Assembly: GCA_030431985.1 (NCBI GenBank)
Contig: JAUIIB010000013.1
Span: 1-64,000, forward strand
DNA: 64,000 nucleotides
Direction: 5' to 3'
DNA from: Gammaproteobacteria bacterium
Lineage (GTDB): Bacteria; Pseudomonadota; Gammaproteobacteria; Burkholderiales; Nitrosomonadaceae
The notes under the pieces are model-generated. The model was not told the origin of the DNA. It saw only the letters and a list, made by a program, of their open reading frames with translations, and did not search any database. Of this stretch, positions 1-10,380 are shown in pieces; position 1 is the stretch's first letter, and the number at the start of each line of letters is the position of its first letter. A program made the translations under genes and the position numbers.

Positions 1-1
1 C

Positions 2-64
2 TGGAAACAGGCGCTGAATAGATTTACAATCGAATTCGAAGACCGTTTGAAGGACTACACTTAA
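2..64 (+). CDS. 3' end of an unidentified gene (partial)
   Basis: An open frame runs in from the left edge and encodes a 20-residue charged tail ending in EDRLKDYT before TAA. It is too short to identify. It converges on the DUF488 gene on the other strand. That it is a gene end at all is inferred only from the frame being open to the edge. Confidence 0.35.
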   Translation, partial: WKQALNRFTIEFEDRLKDYT

Positions 65-87
65 CTCAGACAGTTACACAGAAAACT

Positions 88-444
88 TTACACCCTCGAT
101 TCGAGATATGCTTTCAACACAAGTGCGTGATTCTGGGTCTGCGATTTAGCTGCATACAGCAAAACAGCATCACCCTGTTTCATATATCCGATCAACTCAT
201 TAACCACATGCGGATGCGAATCAAGTTCAGCATAATACCTAGCCTCGAATCCGGACCAATTCTGAGCGTCCTGGTGAACCCAGCGGCGCAATTCATTGGA
301 GGGAGCAATTGCTTTCATCCAGATGTCGACTCGGGCTTTTTCTCTTGTAAGCCCTCTGGGCCAAAGCCGGTCCACCAATATCCGTAAACCGTCATTTGAG
401 TCGGGCGGATCATAAACGCGCTTGAGATTAACCTGTATTTTCAT
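88..444 (-). CDS. DUF488 family protein (YeaO-like)
   Basis: A 118-residue protein of the DUF488/YeaO family. The recognisable core is KRVYDPP followed by GLRILVDRLWPRGL, then an HQD segment and a C-terminal LLYAAK strand. The molecular function of the family is not established. The ATG at 444 is chosen because the family begins immediately before this core; a reading extended to 546 would add a cysteine-rich leader that does not look like family sequence. The gene stands alone, convergent with the partial gene at the left edge. Confidence 0.8.
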   Translation of the reverse strand: MKIQVNLKRVYDPPDSNDGLRILVDRLWPRGLTREKARVDIWMKAIAPSNELRRWVHQDAQNWSGFEARYYAELDSHPHVVNELIGYMKQGDAVLLYAAKSQTQNHALVLKAYLESRV

Positions 445-588
445 GGCTCGATAATAAAAACAGCGTAGCGTATTCATCGAAATTTTGCGCCGCGGCACTT
501 CTATTCTGATAAAACAACAGCAATTACGGATAGTAACAACTGGCAATACCGGTCTATTCTATGTGCTGGAATCTATGTAAAGACGCAA

Positions 589-1101
589 TCATTGCTCCAA
601 GTCGATAACGACTTCACGCTTCATCCAGTCCCTACCGATCAGTAATTTATACTTCATTTTGCTACGATCCCGTAAATTGACGTCTACCGTTTTATTTATC
701 TTATTCCATCCAAGGCGTAAAGGCACGTTGTAACGGTATTCTACGCCCTGAGAATTGCGCACTTGACTTACAGAACTGATCCGCCTGGACATGGCCCACT
801 TCTCACCTTTCTCATTTACAATTGTGAAGTTAACCTGTTTTCCCACATTGTCTTCCATTGTTTCAGCCGCATCTTCTACCTGAATATCAATCGCATGTAT
901 CGAAGTACTTTTAGCACCGGTATCAATACGAGCGGCAAACTTCGCTTGACTTTCAATCCAAAAAAATTCTTCAGGACTGATGACTTTTTTATGTGCGTCT
1001 ATACTTTCCAATGCCAACGAAGAAGTATTCGCGGAAACGGCAAAAGCAAAAAAGGTAAGCATGAAAAGCATTATAGGTATGGTCTTAAAATATAAGTTCA
1101 T
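589..1101 (-). CDS. Exported retropepsin-like protease (PF05618, RimB/DUF785 type)
   Basis: A 170-residue protein with a hydrophobic N-terminal signal segment (about residues 7-25), so probably periplasmic. The core contains RIDTGAKSTS, the DTGA aspartyl-protease-like motif of the family annotated as ATP-dependent zinc protease or retropepsin-like. The C-terminal block LLIGRDWM is the usual second family motif. The start at 1101 is supported by GGAG about six bases upstream; a frame-consistent start at 1131 lacks this. The substrate is unknown. Cytosolic relatives sit beside rimK, but no rimK is seen here. Confidence 0.75.
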   Translation of the reverse strand: MNLYFKTIPIMLFMLTFFAFAVSANTSSLALESIDAHKKVISPEEFFWIESQAKFAARIDTGAKSTSIHAIDIQVEDAAETMEDNVGKQVNFTIVNEKGEKWAMSRRISSVSQVRNSQGVEYRYNVPLRLGWNKINKTVDVNLRDRSKMKYKLLIGRDWMKREVVIDLEQ

Positions 1102-1337
1102 TTTTCTCCAGAGTAATTTAACATTGGTCAATCAAATACGGGTTGACCCCAAATACGATAAAAAATTGCTAAAATCTTCAAATTGTATACTGAAATTGCA
1201 CATACGCAATAATACTAACTGCTAACTGCATTTTCTTCGGCACCCCCAAGAAAACTAAAGCAATAATTCCAGGACCACTATATTGAGGCGAAGTTATATC
1301 ACCATCGTTTAAACAATCTATTATTTATCAAACAAAT

Positions 1338-2807
1338 ATGAATAAAAAACTTACCATTGCTCAATCAAAAAATATTGATCTTGGTCTTCTCCCGCAAATG
1401 GCCAATCGGCACGGACTTATTGCCGGCGCAACGGGAACCGGAAAAACTGTGACATTACAATCACTGGCGGAGCAATTTTCGCAGATTGGCGTGCCGGTTT
1501 TTTTGACAGATATTAAAGGAGATTTGTCTGGACTATCTCAGGCGGGTGGCAATAATCAAAAAGTAGAAGCGCGCATTAAAGAGCTGGACATTACTGATTT
1601 TTCGTATCAAAGTAATCCGACCATTTTCTGGGATGTATTCGGAAAAAACGGACACTCTGTTCGCGTCACTATTTCCGACATGGGGCCTTTGCTGTTATCA
1701 CGTTTACTTGAATTAAACGATACTCAAACCGGCATTTTAACCATCGTTTTCATGATTGCCGATGATCGAGGCTGGTTATTATTGGATATAAAAGATTTGC
1801 GATCAATGCTGATCTTTGTTTCCGAAAATGCACGCGAGTTTAGTACACAGTACGGCAAAATTTCCTCATCCAGTATCAGTGCCATACAAAGAAAGTTAAT
1901 CCAATTAGTCCATGAAGGCGGAGACCTGTTGTTCGGCGAGCCCATGCTGAATTTGGAAGATCTGATGGCAACTGATGAACACGGCAGAGGCGCAATTAAC
2001 ATTCTGACCGCAGATGTTCTTTACAGAACCCCTCGACTCTATACAACGCTGCTACTCTGGCTGCTTTCAGAATTATTTGAAAATTTACCCGAAGCAGGTG
2101 ATCTCAAGCAACCTAAACTTGTGCTCATTTTTGATGAAGCACACCTTTTGTTCAACAATGCACCCGATGTCTTATTGGAAAAGATTGAGCAAGTTGTGCG
2201 TTTAATCAGGTCTAAAGCCGTTGGCGTCTATTTTGTCAGTCAAAACCCAATCGACATTCCAGACGTCATCCTTGGACAACTGGGCAACCGGATTCAACAC
2301 GCACTTCGCGCCTTCACTCCCAGGGATCAGAAGGCTGTCAAATCAGCCGCCAACACATTCCGCGCAAACGCCGAAATCAATGTAGAAACCGCGATTAGCG
2401 AATTGAGTGTGGGTGAAGCGCTGGTTTCTTTTCTCGATGAGGAAGGGCGGCCTGCACCTGTAGAAATCTCCAAAATTATCCCGCCTAAAAGCCGTATTGG
2501 TCCGGCAACTCAGTCCGAACGCCAACAAATAATAAGTAATTCCGCAATTCACGGCTATTATGAAACTGCGATTGACCGCGAATCTGCGTTTGAAATCCTC
2601 GAGCAGAAAAACAACCGTACATCTCGTGAAGAGGAAGACAATACAATAGTCTCATCCGATAAAACACGAGGAAGAAAACGTGCCGGGCGTCAGCATCAAA
2701 ATGCCGCGACAACGCTTATTAGATCGGCAACCAGTTCTATCGGTAGAGAACTGGGACGACAGATTATGCGTGGCATCCTTGGATCAATCTTCGGTAGAAG
2801 GCGCTAG
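1338..2807 (+). CDS. HerA-like ATPase of the DUF853 (YjgR) family
   Basis: A 489-residue P-loop ATPase. Walker A is GATGTGKT at residues 30-37, followed by a family-typical segment on controlling the DIKGDLSGL loop. Walker B is LIFDEAH near residue 264, and an SQNP motif follows around residue 300. This is the full length of DUF853 proteins, which are related to HerA/FtsK translocases; their cellular role is unclear. The C-terminus is Arg/Ser-rich and ends in GRRR, a possible nucleic-acid-binding tail. No clear ribosome binding site precedes the ATG. It stands alone between divergent or co-directional neighbours. Confidence 0.85.
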   Translation: MNKKLTIAQSKNIDLGLLPQMANRHGLIAGATGTGKTVTLQSLAEQFSQIGVPVFLTDIKGDLSGLSQAGGNNQKVEARIKELDITDFSYQSNPTIFWDVFGKNGHSVRVTISDMGPLLLSRLLELNDTQTGILTIVFMIADDRGWLLLDIKDLRSMLIFVSENAREFSTQYGKISSSSISAIQRKLIQLVHEGGDLLFGEPMLNLEDLMATDEHGRGAINILTADVLYRTPRLYTTLLLWLLSELFENLPEAGDLKQPKLVLIFDEAHLLFNNAPDVLLEKIEQVVRLIRSKAVGVYFVSQNPIDIPDVILGQLGNRIQHALRAFTPRDQKAVKSAANTFRANAEINVETAISELSVGEALVSFLDEEGRPAPVEISKIIPPKSRIGPATQSERQQIISNSAIHGYYETAIDRESAFEILEQKNNRTSREEEDNTIVSSDKTRGRKRAGRQHQNAATTLIRSATSSIGRELGRQIMRGILGSIFGRRR

Positions 2808-2953
2808 GGATAATATCTTAACAAACACACTATTTCCCAGATACGTCTTGCGACGTGCGCTGGTCCATGCTTACTGAATAAAGCAAGATCATCAAAATAG
2901 ATAATGAGTGTCTTCAGACCGAACATCGCAATACGTGAATTACAACATTTTAT

Positions 2954-3964
2954 ATGAAAACCGATTCCATTCCGCTTTATACAGAACCCTATACCGCTCC
3001 CAAATGGCTGCCAGGCGGTAACGCTCAGACGATTTACCCTTTTTTTCTTCCCCAAAAACCATTGTTTATATACCGGCGGGTACGCTGGGAACTCGACGAC
3101 GGCGATTTTGTTGATATCGATTGGCTTGACGGCAATGCTGACGCACCCTTGGTCGTTATTTTTCATGGCCTTGAGGGCGGATCAAGCAGTCATTACATCA
3201 TCAGTATAAAAAATGTTTTACAGCAATACGGCTGGCATAGTGTAGTCATTCATTTTCGCGGTTGTTCGGGTTCGCCGAATCGGCTGCCTCGCGCCTATCA
3301 TGCCGGCGATTCGGCGGAAATTGACTGGATGATTCAACGTATTGTGACAGAGTCTCGGCAAAACAACACCAGTGACCAGCCTGTGTACGCTATCGGTGTG
3401 TCGCTAGGCGGCAACGCGTTGCTAAAATGGCTGGGTGAACGAGGTGAAACAGCTCAAAACTGGCTCAACGGTGTTGCTGCAATATCAGTGCCACTGGATC
3501 TAGCCGCTGCAGGAAAAGCGCTTGATTCGGGATTTAATCTGGCATATACCCACCATTTTCTACATACACTCAAATCCAAATCGTTCAAAAAATTGAAACA
3601 ATTCCCAGGGCTGTACGATGCTCGAGCGCTGGCGAAATGCCGCTCGATTTACGATTTTGATAACATCGTTACCGCGCCTTTGCACGGCTTCAAAAATACT
3701 GAGGACTACTGGCAGCAATCGAGCAGCAAGCAGTGGTTACCGCATATTCGAGTACCAACGTTGCTGATTAATGCCTTAAATGATCCATTTATGCCATCAT
3801 CGGTGTTACCTGGAGTTGACGAGGTATCGGCAGCAGTAACATGCGAATTTACAAAAGAAGGGGGGCATGCGGGCTTTATCCAATCACCCTTTCCAGGCAA
3901 GCTGGATTGGTTACCAAGAAGAATGCTGAGCTTTTTTGCAACCCGTGAATTTAACTCACTTTAA
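2954..3964 (+). CDS. YheT-family alpha/beta hydrolase
   Basis: A 336-residue cytosolic alpha/beta-hydrolase. The N-terminal WLPGGNAQTIYP block is the YheT/ABHD1 signature. The nucleophile elbow is GVSLGGN (Ser near residue 149), the acid is in NALNDPF (near residue 275) and the His is in EGGHAGF (near residue 303), so the triad is complete. Substrates of this family are poorly defined; carboxylesterase activity is assumed. It is convergent with trhP. Confidence 0.88.
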   Translation: MKTDSIPLYTEPYTAPKWLPGGNAQTIYPFFLPQKPLFIYRRVRWELDDGDFVDIDWLDGNADAPLVVIFHGLEGGSSSHYIISIKNVLQQYGWHSVVIHFRGCSGSPNRLPRAYHAGDSAEIDWMIQRIVTESRQNNTSDQPVYAIGVSLGGNALLKWLGERGETAQNWLNGVAAISVPLDLAAAGKALDSGFNLAYTHHFLHTLKSKSFKKLKQFPGLYDARALAKCRSIYDFDNIVTAPLHGFKNTEDYWQQSSSKQWLPHIRVPTLLINALNDPFMPSSVLPGVDEVSAAVTCEFTKEGGHAGFIQSPFPGKLDWLPRRMLSFFATREFNSL

Positions 3965-4009
3965 ATACTCACATACCTCTTGGACTAAAACGGAGCAAAT
4001 TACCATTCT

Positions 4010-5374
4010 TTACGACAAAAACCGTGCTACGAATGCGTTTGAAACACTTCTTTCAATCGGAATACGCACACGATGACCGCTTCCGGGTGCTGCAAAAACA
4101 GATTTACCCTTACTGTCGAGCATTTGCTTAAGTTCGACAACCTGATTACCGGACGGATGGATAATTTCAAGACGGTCACCGACCTGAAACCGGTTCTTAA
4201 CCAGCACCTCGGCCATGTGGCTGGTTTCATCAAAGCCGGTAATATCACCGACATACTGACTACGGCTCGATTCCGAATGGCCGCGCAAGTAATTTTGCGT
4301 TTCATGAGTCTGATGACGCTGGTAAAAACCACTGGTATAACCACGGTTGGCCAGCCCTTCTAGCTCACCGAGCAATGCCGGATCAAATGCTTTACCGGAA
4401 ATAGCGTCGTCAATGGCTCTGCGGTAAATCTGCGCAGTTCGGGCAACGTAATACAACGATTTAGTCCGGCCTTCAATTTTGAATGAATCGACACCTAGAG
4501 CTACGAGCCGCTCGATATGCTCTATTGCACGTAAATCCTTTGAATTCATAATATAGGTACCGTGTTCGTCCTCCATAATCGGCATAAGCTGGCCAGGACG
4601 TTCTTTTTCCTCGATCAGATACACTTGATCCGCGGCCGGATGACGCTTAAAACCGGGTTCCTGATCCAATTGGTTTTCTGCCTGTTGTTGTGCCGCGTTA
4701 AAATCAAAATCAATCGCCTCTGCTGTTTTAATATCACCGTTATCACCGGTTTCACCTGAGGTTACTTTATAATCCCAACGGCAGGAGTTGGTACAGGTAC
4801 CTTGGTTCGGATCGCGGTGGTTGAAATAACCCGATAACAGACATCGTCCGGAATAAGCAATACACAAAGCACCGTGCACGAATACTTCAATCTCCATATC
4901 GGGACACAATTCACGGATCTGCGCAATTTCATCAAGCGATAATTCCCGCGATAGAATGACACGTGTCAATCCGATTTTCTGCCAGAACTTTACACCCATA
5001 TAATTGACGGTGTTTGCCTGAACGGATAAATGAATCGGGATGTCGGGCCATTTTTCACGCACCATCATAATAAGTCCGGGATCGGCCATAATAAGAGCAT
5101 CGGGCTTCATGGCAATAACAGGCTCCATATCCGCTAAGTAAGTTTTCACTTTTGCGTTATGCGGCATAATATTGCTGGCGACAAAAAATTTCTTTTTCAG
5201 TGCTTGGGCTTCAGTAATACCAGTTTGCAATTGTTCCAGTGCAAACTCATTGTTGCGTGCACGCAACGAGTAGCGCGGTTGTCCGGCATATACCGCGTCT
5301 GCACCATAGGCATAGGCTGTACGCATTTTTTCTAATGAGCCAGCGGGAAGTAGAAGTTCAGGTGTCGTCAACAT
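4010..5374 (-). CDS. trhP: tRNA 5-hydroxyuridine synthesis protein TrhP (peptidase U32 family)
   Basis: A 454-residue U32-family protein, essentially the length of E. coli YegQ/TrhP, which participates with prephenate-derived chemistry in 5-hydroxyuridine formation at tRNA U34. The start PELLLPAGSLEKM, the AYSGRCLLSGY block and the Cys pair in GTCTNSCRW are diagnostic; these cysteines belong to the presumed Fe-S site. EGRTKSLYYVA is the second family block. The ATG at 5374 gives the family N-terminus; an in-frame start at 5410 would add twelve unusual residues. The gene is divergent from dnaE. Confidence 0.88.
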   Translation of the reverse strand: MLTTPELLLPAGSLEKMRTAYAYGADAVYAGQPRYSLRARNNEFALEQLQTGITEAQALKKKFFVASNIMPHNAKVKTYLADMEPVIAMKPDALIMADPGLIMMVREKWPDIPIHLSVQANTVNYMGVKFWQKIGLTRVILSRELSLDEIAQIRELCPDMEIEVFVHGALCIAYSGRCLLSGYFNHRDPNQGTCTNSCRWDYKVTSGETGDNGDIKTAEAIDFDFNAAQQQAENQLDQEPGFKRHPAADQVYLIEEKERPGQLMPIMEDEHGTYIMNSKDLRAIEHIERLVALGVDSFKIEGRTKSLYYVARTAQIYRRAIDDAISGKAFDPALLGELEGLANRGYTSGFYQRHQTHETQNYLRGHSESSRSQYVGDITGFDETSHMAEVLVKNRFQVGDRLEIIHPSGNQVVELKQMLDSKGKSVFAAPGSGHRVRIPIERSVSNAFVARFLS

Positions 5375-5463
5375 GATGTAAAATGAGTTTGGGTTAGTAA
5401 AAAACAGCACGATGGTTACGCTGTATTGTACAACGCATCCTTGATCATATTATTGTATCATTT

Positions 5464-8400
5464 ATGTCCCGAGCACCTATCAAACCCGGATTTATCCACT
5501 TACGCCTGCATAGCGAATTTTCCATTCTGGATAGTACTATCCGGATCCCAGGCGCCATCGCAAAGGCAGTAGACAATCAAATGCCCGCACTGGCACTGAC
5601 CGACTTGGCCAATGTGTTTGGTGCAGTAAAATTTTATCAAACTGCCCGTCGCAAAGGGATTAAACCGATCATTGGCTGCGACGTCTGGATTACCAATGAA
5701 ACTGAGCGCAGCAAGCCCTCGCGCGCTATTCTACTTTGCCAGTCGTTCGCTGGCTATTTGTTGCTTTCACGCTTATTGACCCGTGCCTACCTTGAAAATC
5801 AAACACAGGGACGCGCTGAAATCAGCATGTCGTGGCTGAAAAATGAAAAACACGGCACAGATGGATTAATTGCACTATCTGGTGCACGCTTTGGGACAAT
5901 CGGCCAGGCTATTTTACACAATGATTTAAAACAGGCTCAATCGCATGCGCTGGAATGGGCAACACTTTTTCCGAACCGCTTTTACATCGAAATCCAGCGT
6001 GACGGTCATGAACAAGAAGATTACCTGCTGCAGCATTCACTTATTCTCGCCAGCACCCTGAATCTACCTGTAGTCGCCACACAATCCGTGCAATTTCTCG
6101 ATGCAGACGAATTTGACGCGCACGAAGCGCGGGTGTGTATTGCTGAGGGCTACATTCTTGCTGACCGCCGCCGTCCGAAAAAATTTACTCAGCAGCAGTA
6201 TCTCAAAACCCAGCAAGAAATGGCGGCATTATTCACCGATATTCCATCGGCCCTGGCTAATAGTGTTGAAATTGCTCAACGCTGTAACCTTGAACTGGAA
6301 CTGGGTGTCAACAAACTACCACTATACCCAACACCCAACAACGAAAGTTTGGAAGCGTATCTGCGAGACCAAGCCGCAATTGGTCTCGAGAAACGTATGC
6401 AAACGCTTTATTTTGATGAAACAGAACGCAGCAATAAGCTACAGGAATATCAGGAGCGTCTGGATTTTGAAGTAAATACGATTATTTCAATGGGATTTTC
6501 AGGCTACTTTCTTATTGTTGCAGATTTTATCAACTGGGCAAAACGTAATAACGTGCCCGTCGGGCCAGGAAGAGGCTCAGGTGCGGGATCGCTGGTTGCT
6601 TTTTCACTCGGCATCACCGATCTTGACCCGTTACGCTACGATCTGCTGTTCGAACGTTTTCTTAATCCTGAGCGCGTTTCCATGCCGGATTTTGATATTG
6701 ATTTCTGCCAGGACAGACGTGAAAAGGTGATTGAATACGTCAAACAACGCTATGGAACCCAGAGTGTATCGCAAATTATTACCTTTGGTACATTGGCCGC
6801 CAAAGCGGTGATTCGCGACATCGGTCGCGTACTCGATATGCCTTATAATTTTGTCGACCAGCTGGCCAAACTGGTACCGTTTGAAATCGGCATGACACTC
6901 AAAAAGGCTCGTGATTTAGAGCCTCAACTCAACCAACGTGCCGACGAAGAAGAAGACGTTCGTTATCTTCTGGAGCTGGCCGAACGCCTGGAAGGACTGA
7001 CGCGAAACAGTGGTATGCATGCCGGAGGTGTACTGATTGCACCGGGCGAAATTAGCGATTACTGCCCCATCTATTGCACTGAGTCGGGCGATGCAGTAGT
7101 CAGCCAATTCGATAAAGACGATGTTGAAAAAATCGGCCTGGTTAAATTTGATTTTCTTGGATTGCGTACTTTAACGACCCTGGACCGTGCAGTCAGCTAC
7201 ATTAATACCAGACGCCCGGACAGCGAACCGTTTTCACTCACAGCGCTTCCACTCGACGATGCAGCAACGTATGCATTGCTAAGACAAGGTAATGCCATTG
7301 GCATTTTTCAGTTTGAATCACGTGGCATGAAGGATCTTCTGCAAAAGGCAAAACCCGATTGTTTTGAAGATATCATCGCATTGGTCGCACTTTATCGTCC
7401 CGGTCCGATGGACCTGATCCCTGACTTTATTGACCGAAAGCATGGGGTAAAGACCATTGAATATCTTGATCCGCGCCTTGAACCGATCCTGAGTCCAACT
7501 TATGGCATCATGATTTATCAAGAGCAGGTTATGCAAATTGCACAAGTCATCGGGGGCTACAGTCTGGGCAGCGCAGATCTGCTACGTCGCGCGATGGGTA
7601 AGAAGAAAGTCGAAGAAATGGCGCAGCAAAGAGACATTTTTGAAGCAGGCGCAATACAAAATGGGCTGGATAAAGAAAAAGCCGTCGAGCTCTTTCGTCT
7701 GATGGAAAAGTTTGCCGGTTACGGCTTTAATAAATCACATGCAGCAGCTTATGCATTAATTGCCTATCAAACCGCTTATCTAAAAACACACTATCCAGCC
7801 GAATTTATGGCCGCCTGTTTGTCTGCTGATATGGACGATACCGATAAAGTGTTCGGTTTCATCGGTGACAGCCTGGTTAACGGGCTGACGATATTACCCC
7901 CCGACATCAATCATTCTGAGTATCGCTTTGTACCCACAGAAGAAAAAACCGTCCGTTACGGTCTCGGCGCGATCAAAGGAACTGGTGAATCAGCGATTAA
8001 CGCGATCATCGCTTCCCGCAACAAAAGTGGCACCTTTACCGATTTATTTGATTTCTGTAACCGCGTTGACCGACGTATTATCAACCGGCGTGTCATCGAA
8101 TCATTGATACGTGTCGGCGCATTTGACCGTTTACACCCCAACCGCGCCGAATTACTGGCCTCTGTAGGCATAGCTCTGGAAAATGCGGAGCAATCGAACC
8201 GCGCTGCGAATCAGACAACCCTGTTTGACGATCATGACGATCCAATCCTACGCCCGGAACTGATTCCTACCACGGCGTGGACGGAACGCATGAAACTCAG
8301 TCAGGAAAAGCAAAGTTTTGGTTTCTATTTTAGCGGGCATTTATTCGACACATATACCGATGAAATAAAACCGTTTGTCCGCACCACGCTCGACCGCCTG

Positions 8401-8970
8401 ATGCCGCAGCGTGAAACACAAATCATTGCCGGGATTATTGATGCCATTCGCATCCAAATGACTCGGCGAGGTCGAATGGCCGTCATCAGCCTTGGCGACG
8501 GCAAAGCTACAATTGAATTGATCGTATTTGACGAATTGTTCACTGAACACCGTAACTGGCTGAAAGCCGATGAGTTATTGATTGCGGAAGTCAAAATCGG
8601 CATTCGCGGACAGTATAGTGATCAGGAAAACAGTGATGAGCTTCGTATAACAGGCGAGAAACTTTATGACCTAGCTGGAATACGCACCCATTTCGCCAAA
8701 CAAATCAAATTACGCTGTACAGCAGATACCTTGCCTACGACCCAACTATTAAAAACACTGCTAACGCCCTACTCCAATCAATCCCGTCCCCAACTGAACG
8801 GTCACGCTGCTACGGCTCAATCATTCTGTCCAATTTCGCTGATCTATTACAATGGACACGCAACATGTGAGATTAAACTCGGCGAAAGTTGGCGGGTCAA
8901 TTTAGATGACCAGTTGCTGCAAACCTTAAACAGTCACTTCAAAGCCGAAAATGTCGAAATCGTATACTGA
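5464..8970 (+). CDS. dnaE: DNA polymerase III alpha subunit
   Basis: The replicative polymerase catalytic subunit, 1168 residues, normal length for proteobacterial DnaE. The N-terminal PHP domain begins HLRLHSEFSILDS. The fingers/palm core includes GPGRGSGAGSLV and PDFDIDFCQDRR (near residue 408), carrying catalytic Asp residues. RPGPMDLIPDFI and GYGFNKSHAAAYA follow, then an OB-fold region near residues 970-1080. It starts with ATG at 5464, divergent from trhP with a 90-base spacer. It ends only 33 bases from the convergent odhB end, with no obvious terminator between. Confidence 0.97.
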   Translation: MSRAPIKPGFIHLRLHSEFSILDSTIRIPGAIAKAVDNQMPALALTDLANVFGAVKFYQTARRKGIKPIIGCDVWITNETERSKPSRAILLCQSFAGYLLLSRLLTRAYLENQTQGRAEISMSWLKNEKHGTDGLIALSGARFGTIGQAILHNDLKQAQSHALEWATLFPNRFYIEIQRDGHEQEDYLLQHSLILASTLNLPVVATQSVQFLDADEFDAHEARVCIAEGYILADRRRPKKFTQQQYLKTQQEMAALFTDIPSALANSVEIAQRCNLELELGVNKLPLYPTPNNESLEAYLRDQAAIGLEKRMQTLYFDETERSNKLQEYQERLDFEVNTIISMGFSGYFLIVADFINWAKRNNVPVGPGRGSGAGSLVAFSLGITDLDPLRYDLLFERFLNPERVSMPDFDIDFCQDRREKVIEYVKQRYGTQSVSQIITFGTLAAKAVIRDIGRVLDMPYNFVDQLAKLVPFEIGMTLKKARDLEPQLNQRADEEEDVRYLLELAERLEGLTRNSGMHAGGVLIAPGEISDYCPIYCTESGDAVVSQFDKDDVEKIGLVKFDFLGLRTLTTLDRAVSYINTRRPDSEPFSLTALPLDDAATYALLRQGNAIGIFQFESRGMKDLLQKAKPDCFEDIIALVALYRPGPMDLIPDFIDRKHGVKTIEYLDPRLEPILSPTYGIMIYQEQVMQIAQVIGGYSLGSADLLRRAMGKKKVEEMAQQRDIFEAGAIQNGLDKEKAVELFRLMEKFAGYGFNKSHAAAYALIAYQTAYLKTHYPAEFMAACLSADMDDTDKVFGFIGDSLVNGLTILPPDINHSEYRFVPTEEKTVRYGLGAIKGTGESAINAIIASRNKSGTFTDLFDFCNRVDRRIINRRVIESLIRVGAFDRLHPNRAELLASVGIALENAEQSNRAANQTTLFDDHDDPILRPELIPTTAWTERMKLSQEKQSFGFYFSGHLFDTYTDEIKPFVRTTLDRLMPQRETQIIAGIIDAIRIQMTRRGRMAVISLGDGKATIELIVFDELFTEHRNWLKADELLIAEVKIGIRGQYSDQENSDELRITGEKLYDLAGIRTHFAKQIKLRCTADTLPTTQLLKTLLTPYSNQSRPQLNGHAATAQSFCPISLIYYNGHATCEIKLGESWRVNLDDQLLQTLNSHFKAENVEIVY

Positions 8971-9003
8971 TTCCAATACAAATATAAATCTTTAAATCAG
9001 ATA

Positions 9004-10365
9004 TCAGCCTTCAAGCAACGGACTCATTGGATATTCGAGTGCCTCTTTAATTGCCACCAATGCAAGTACCGCATCACGTCCATCAATAATACGATGATCA
9101 TACGATAACGCCAGATAGTTCATCGGACGAACGACAATTTGACCGTTTTCCACAACCGGCCGATCTTTAGTTGCATGAATACCGAGAATCGCACTTTGCG
9201 GCGGATTAATAATCGGTGTAGATAACATGGAACCAAAAACACCACCATTTGTAATCGAAAAGGTACCGCCCGTCAGTTCCTCAATGGTCAACTTGCCATC
9301 GCGCGCCCGCTTCGCAAAGTCTGCAATCTGCATTTCGATTTGCGCAAAACTCATCTGGTCGGCATCGCGTAGAATCGGCACAACCAGACCACGCGGACTA
9401 CTCACGGCAATACCGATATCGTAATAATCATGATAAATGATTTCATCACCTTCGACCGAGGCATTGATAATCGGATATTTTTTTAATGCCGCAACCACTG
9501 CTTTCACAAAAAAAGACATATATCCAAGTTTGATGCCGTGCTCTTTCTCAAATTCGGACCGGTAACGTGCCCTCAAATCGACAACCGCCTGCATATTTAC
9601 TTCGTTAAATGTTGTCAGAATAGCTGCAGTCGACTGCGATTGGATTAATCGCTCTGCGATACGCATGCGCAATCTCGACATGGTTACCCGACGATCAATA
9701 CGTTCCCTTGTCTTGTTTGAATAGTCAGTTTTAGCGTTTACTTCTGACTCAGGATCTACCTCACCTGTTTCGCCACCTTTATCGTTATACTGTTCGGTCT
9801 GTTCTTCGATGCCTGACTGTTTTATGTCACCATTTGCAGTTTTCTGATCAAGATAGGCTTGGACGTCCTCGCGGGTAATCCGTCCGCCACGACCGGTTCC
9901 TTTGATCGATTCGGTTTCTGATTGTTTCAGCCGGTTTTCTTCTATCAGTTTTCGTGCCGCCGGCATCAGCATAGGAATTGTGGGATCTATTTTGTGCCCG
10001 GTATCATCCTCTGTATCGGTATTATTGTTTTTGTCCGATCCCGGCTGATTTTTGGCTGACTGCGATGATTTTTTGTTTTTTTTGGATGATGCAGAACCGG
10101 ATTGTGACTTGGAGTCTGCATCATCCACGCTAGTATCAATGGTCGCGATAACCTCACCACTGACCACTGTTGCACCGTCGTCTTTTATAATTTCCTTAAG
10201 TACACCAGATTTCGGCGCCGGCAATTCCAACACAACTTTATCTGTCTCGACATCAATCAGGTTCTCATCGCGCTCGATCCGTTCCCCTTGCTTTTTATGC
10301 CACGAAACCAGCGTCGCATCAGCCACCGACTCAGACAGTTCGGGAACTTTGACTTCAACTAACAT
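9004..10365 (-). CDS. odhB: Dihydrolipoyllysine succinyltransferase (2-oxoglutarate dehydrogenase E2)
   Basis: E2 of the 2-oxoglutarate dehydrogenase complex, 453 residues. An N-terminal lipoyl domain has its modified lysine in DVETDKVVL (Lys43). A peripheral-subunit binding domain lies around LMPAARKLIEENRL, then the acyltransferase core ends with SYDHRIIDGRDAV, containing the catalytic His and Asp. It is longer than the roughly 405 residues usual for SucB because both linkers are long and rich in Ser, Lys, Asp and Asn. GGGAGG precedes the ATG. It lies 15 bases downstream of sucA; the E3 gene is not adjacent. Confidence 0.95.
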   Translation of the reverse strand: MLVEVKVPELSESVADATLVSWHKKQGERIERDENLIDVETDKVVLELPAPKSGVLKEIIKDDGATVVSGEVIATIDTSVDDADSKSQSGSASSKKNKKSSQSAKNQPGSDKNNNTDTEDDTGHKIDPTIPMLMPAARKLIEENRLKQSETESIKGTGRGGRITREDVQAYLDQKTANGDIKQSGIEEQTEQYNDKGGETGEVDPESEVNAKTDYSNKTRERIDRRVTMSRLRMRIAERLIQSQSTAAILTTFNEVNMQAVVDLRARYRSEFEKEHGIKLGYMSFFVKAVVAALKKYPIINASVEGDEIIYHDYYDIGIAVSSPRGLVVPILRDADQMSFAQIEMQIADFAKRARDGKLTIEELTGGTFSITNGGVFGSMLSTPIINPPQSAILGIHATKDRPVVENGQIVVRPMNYLALSYDHRIIDGRDAVLALVAIKEALEYPMSPLLEG

Positions 10366-10380
10366 AATGCCTCCCGTATT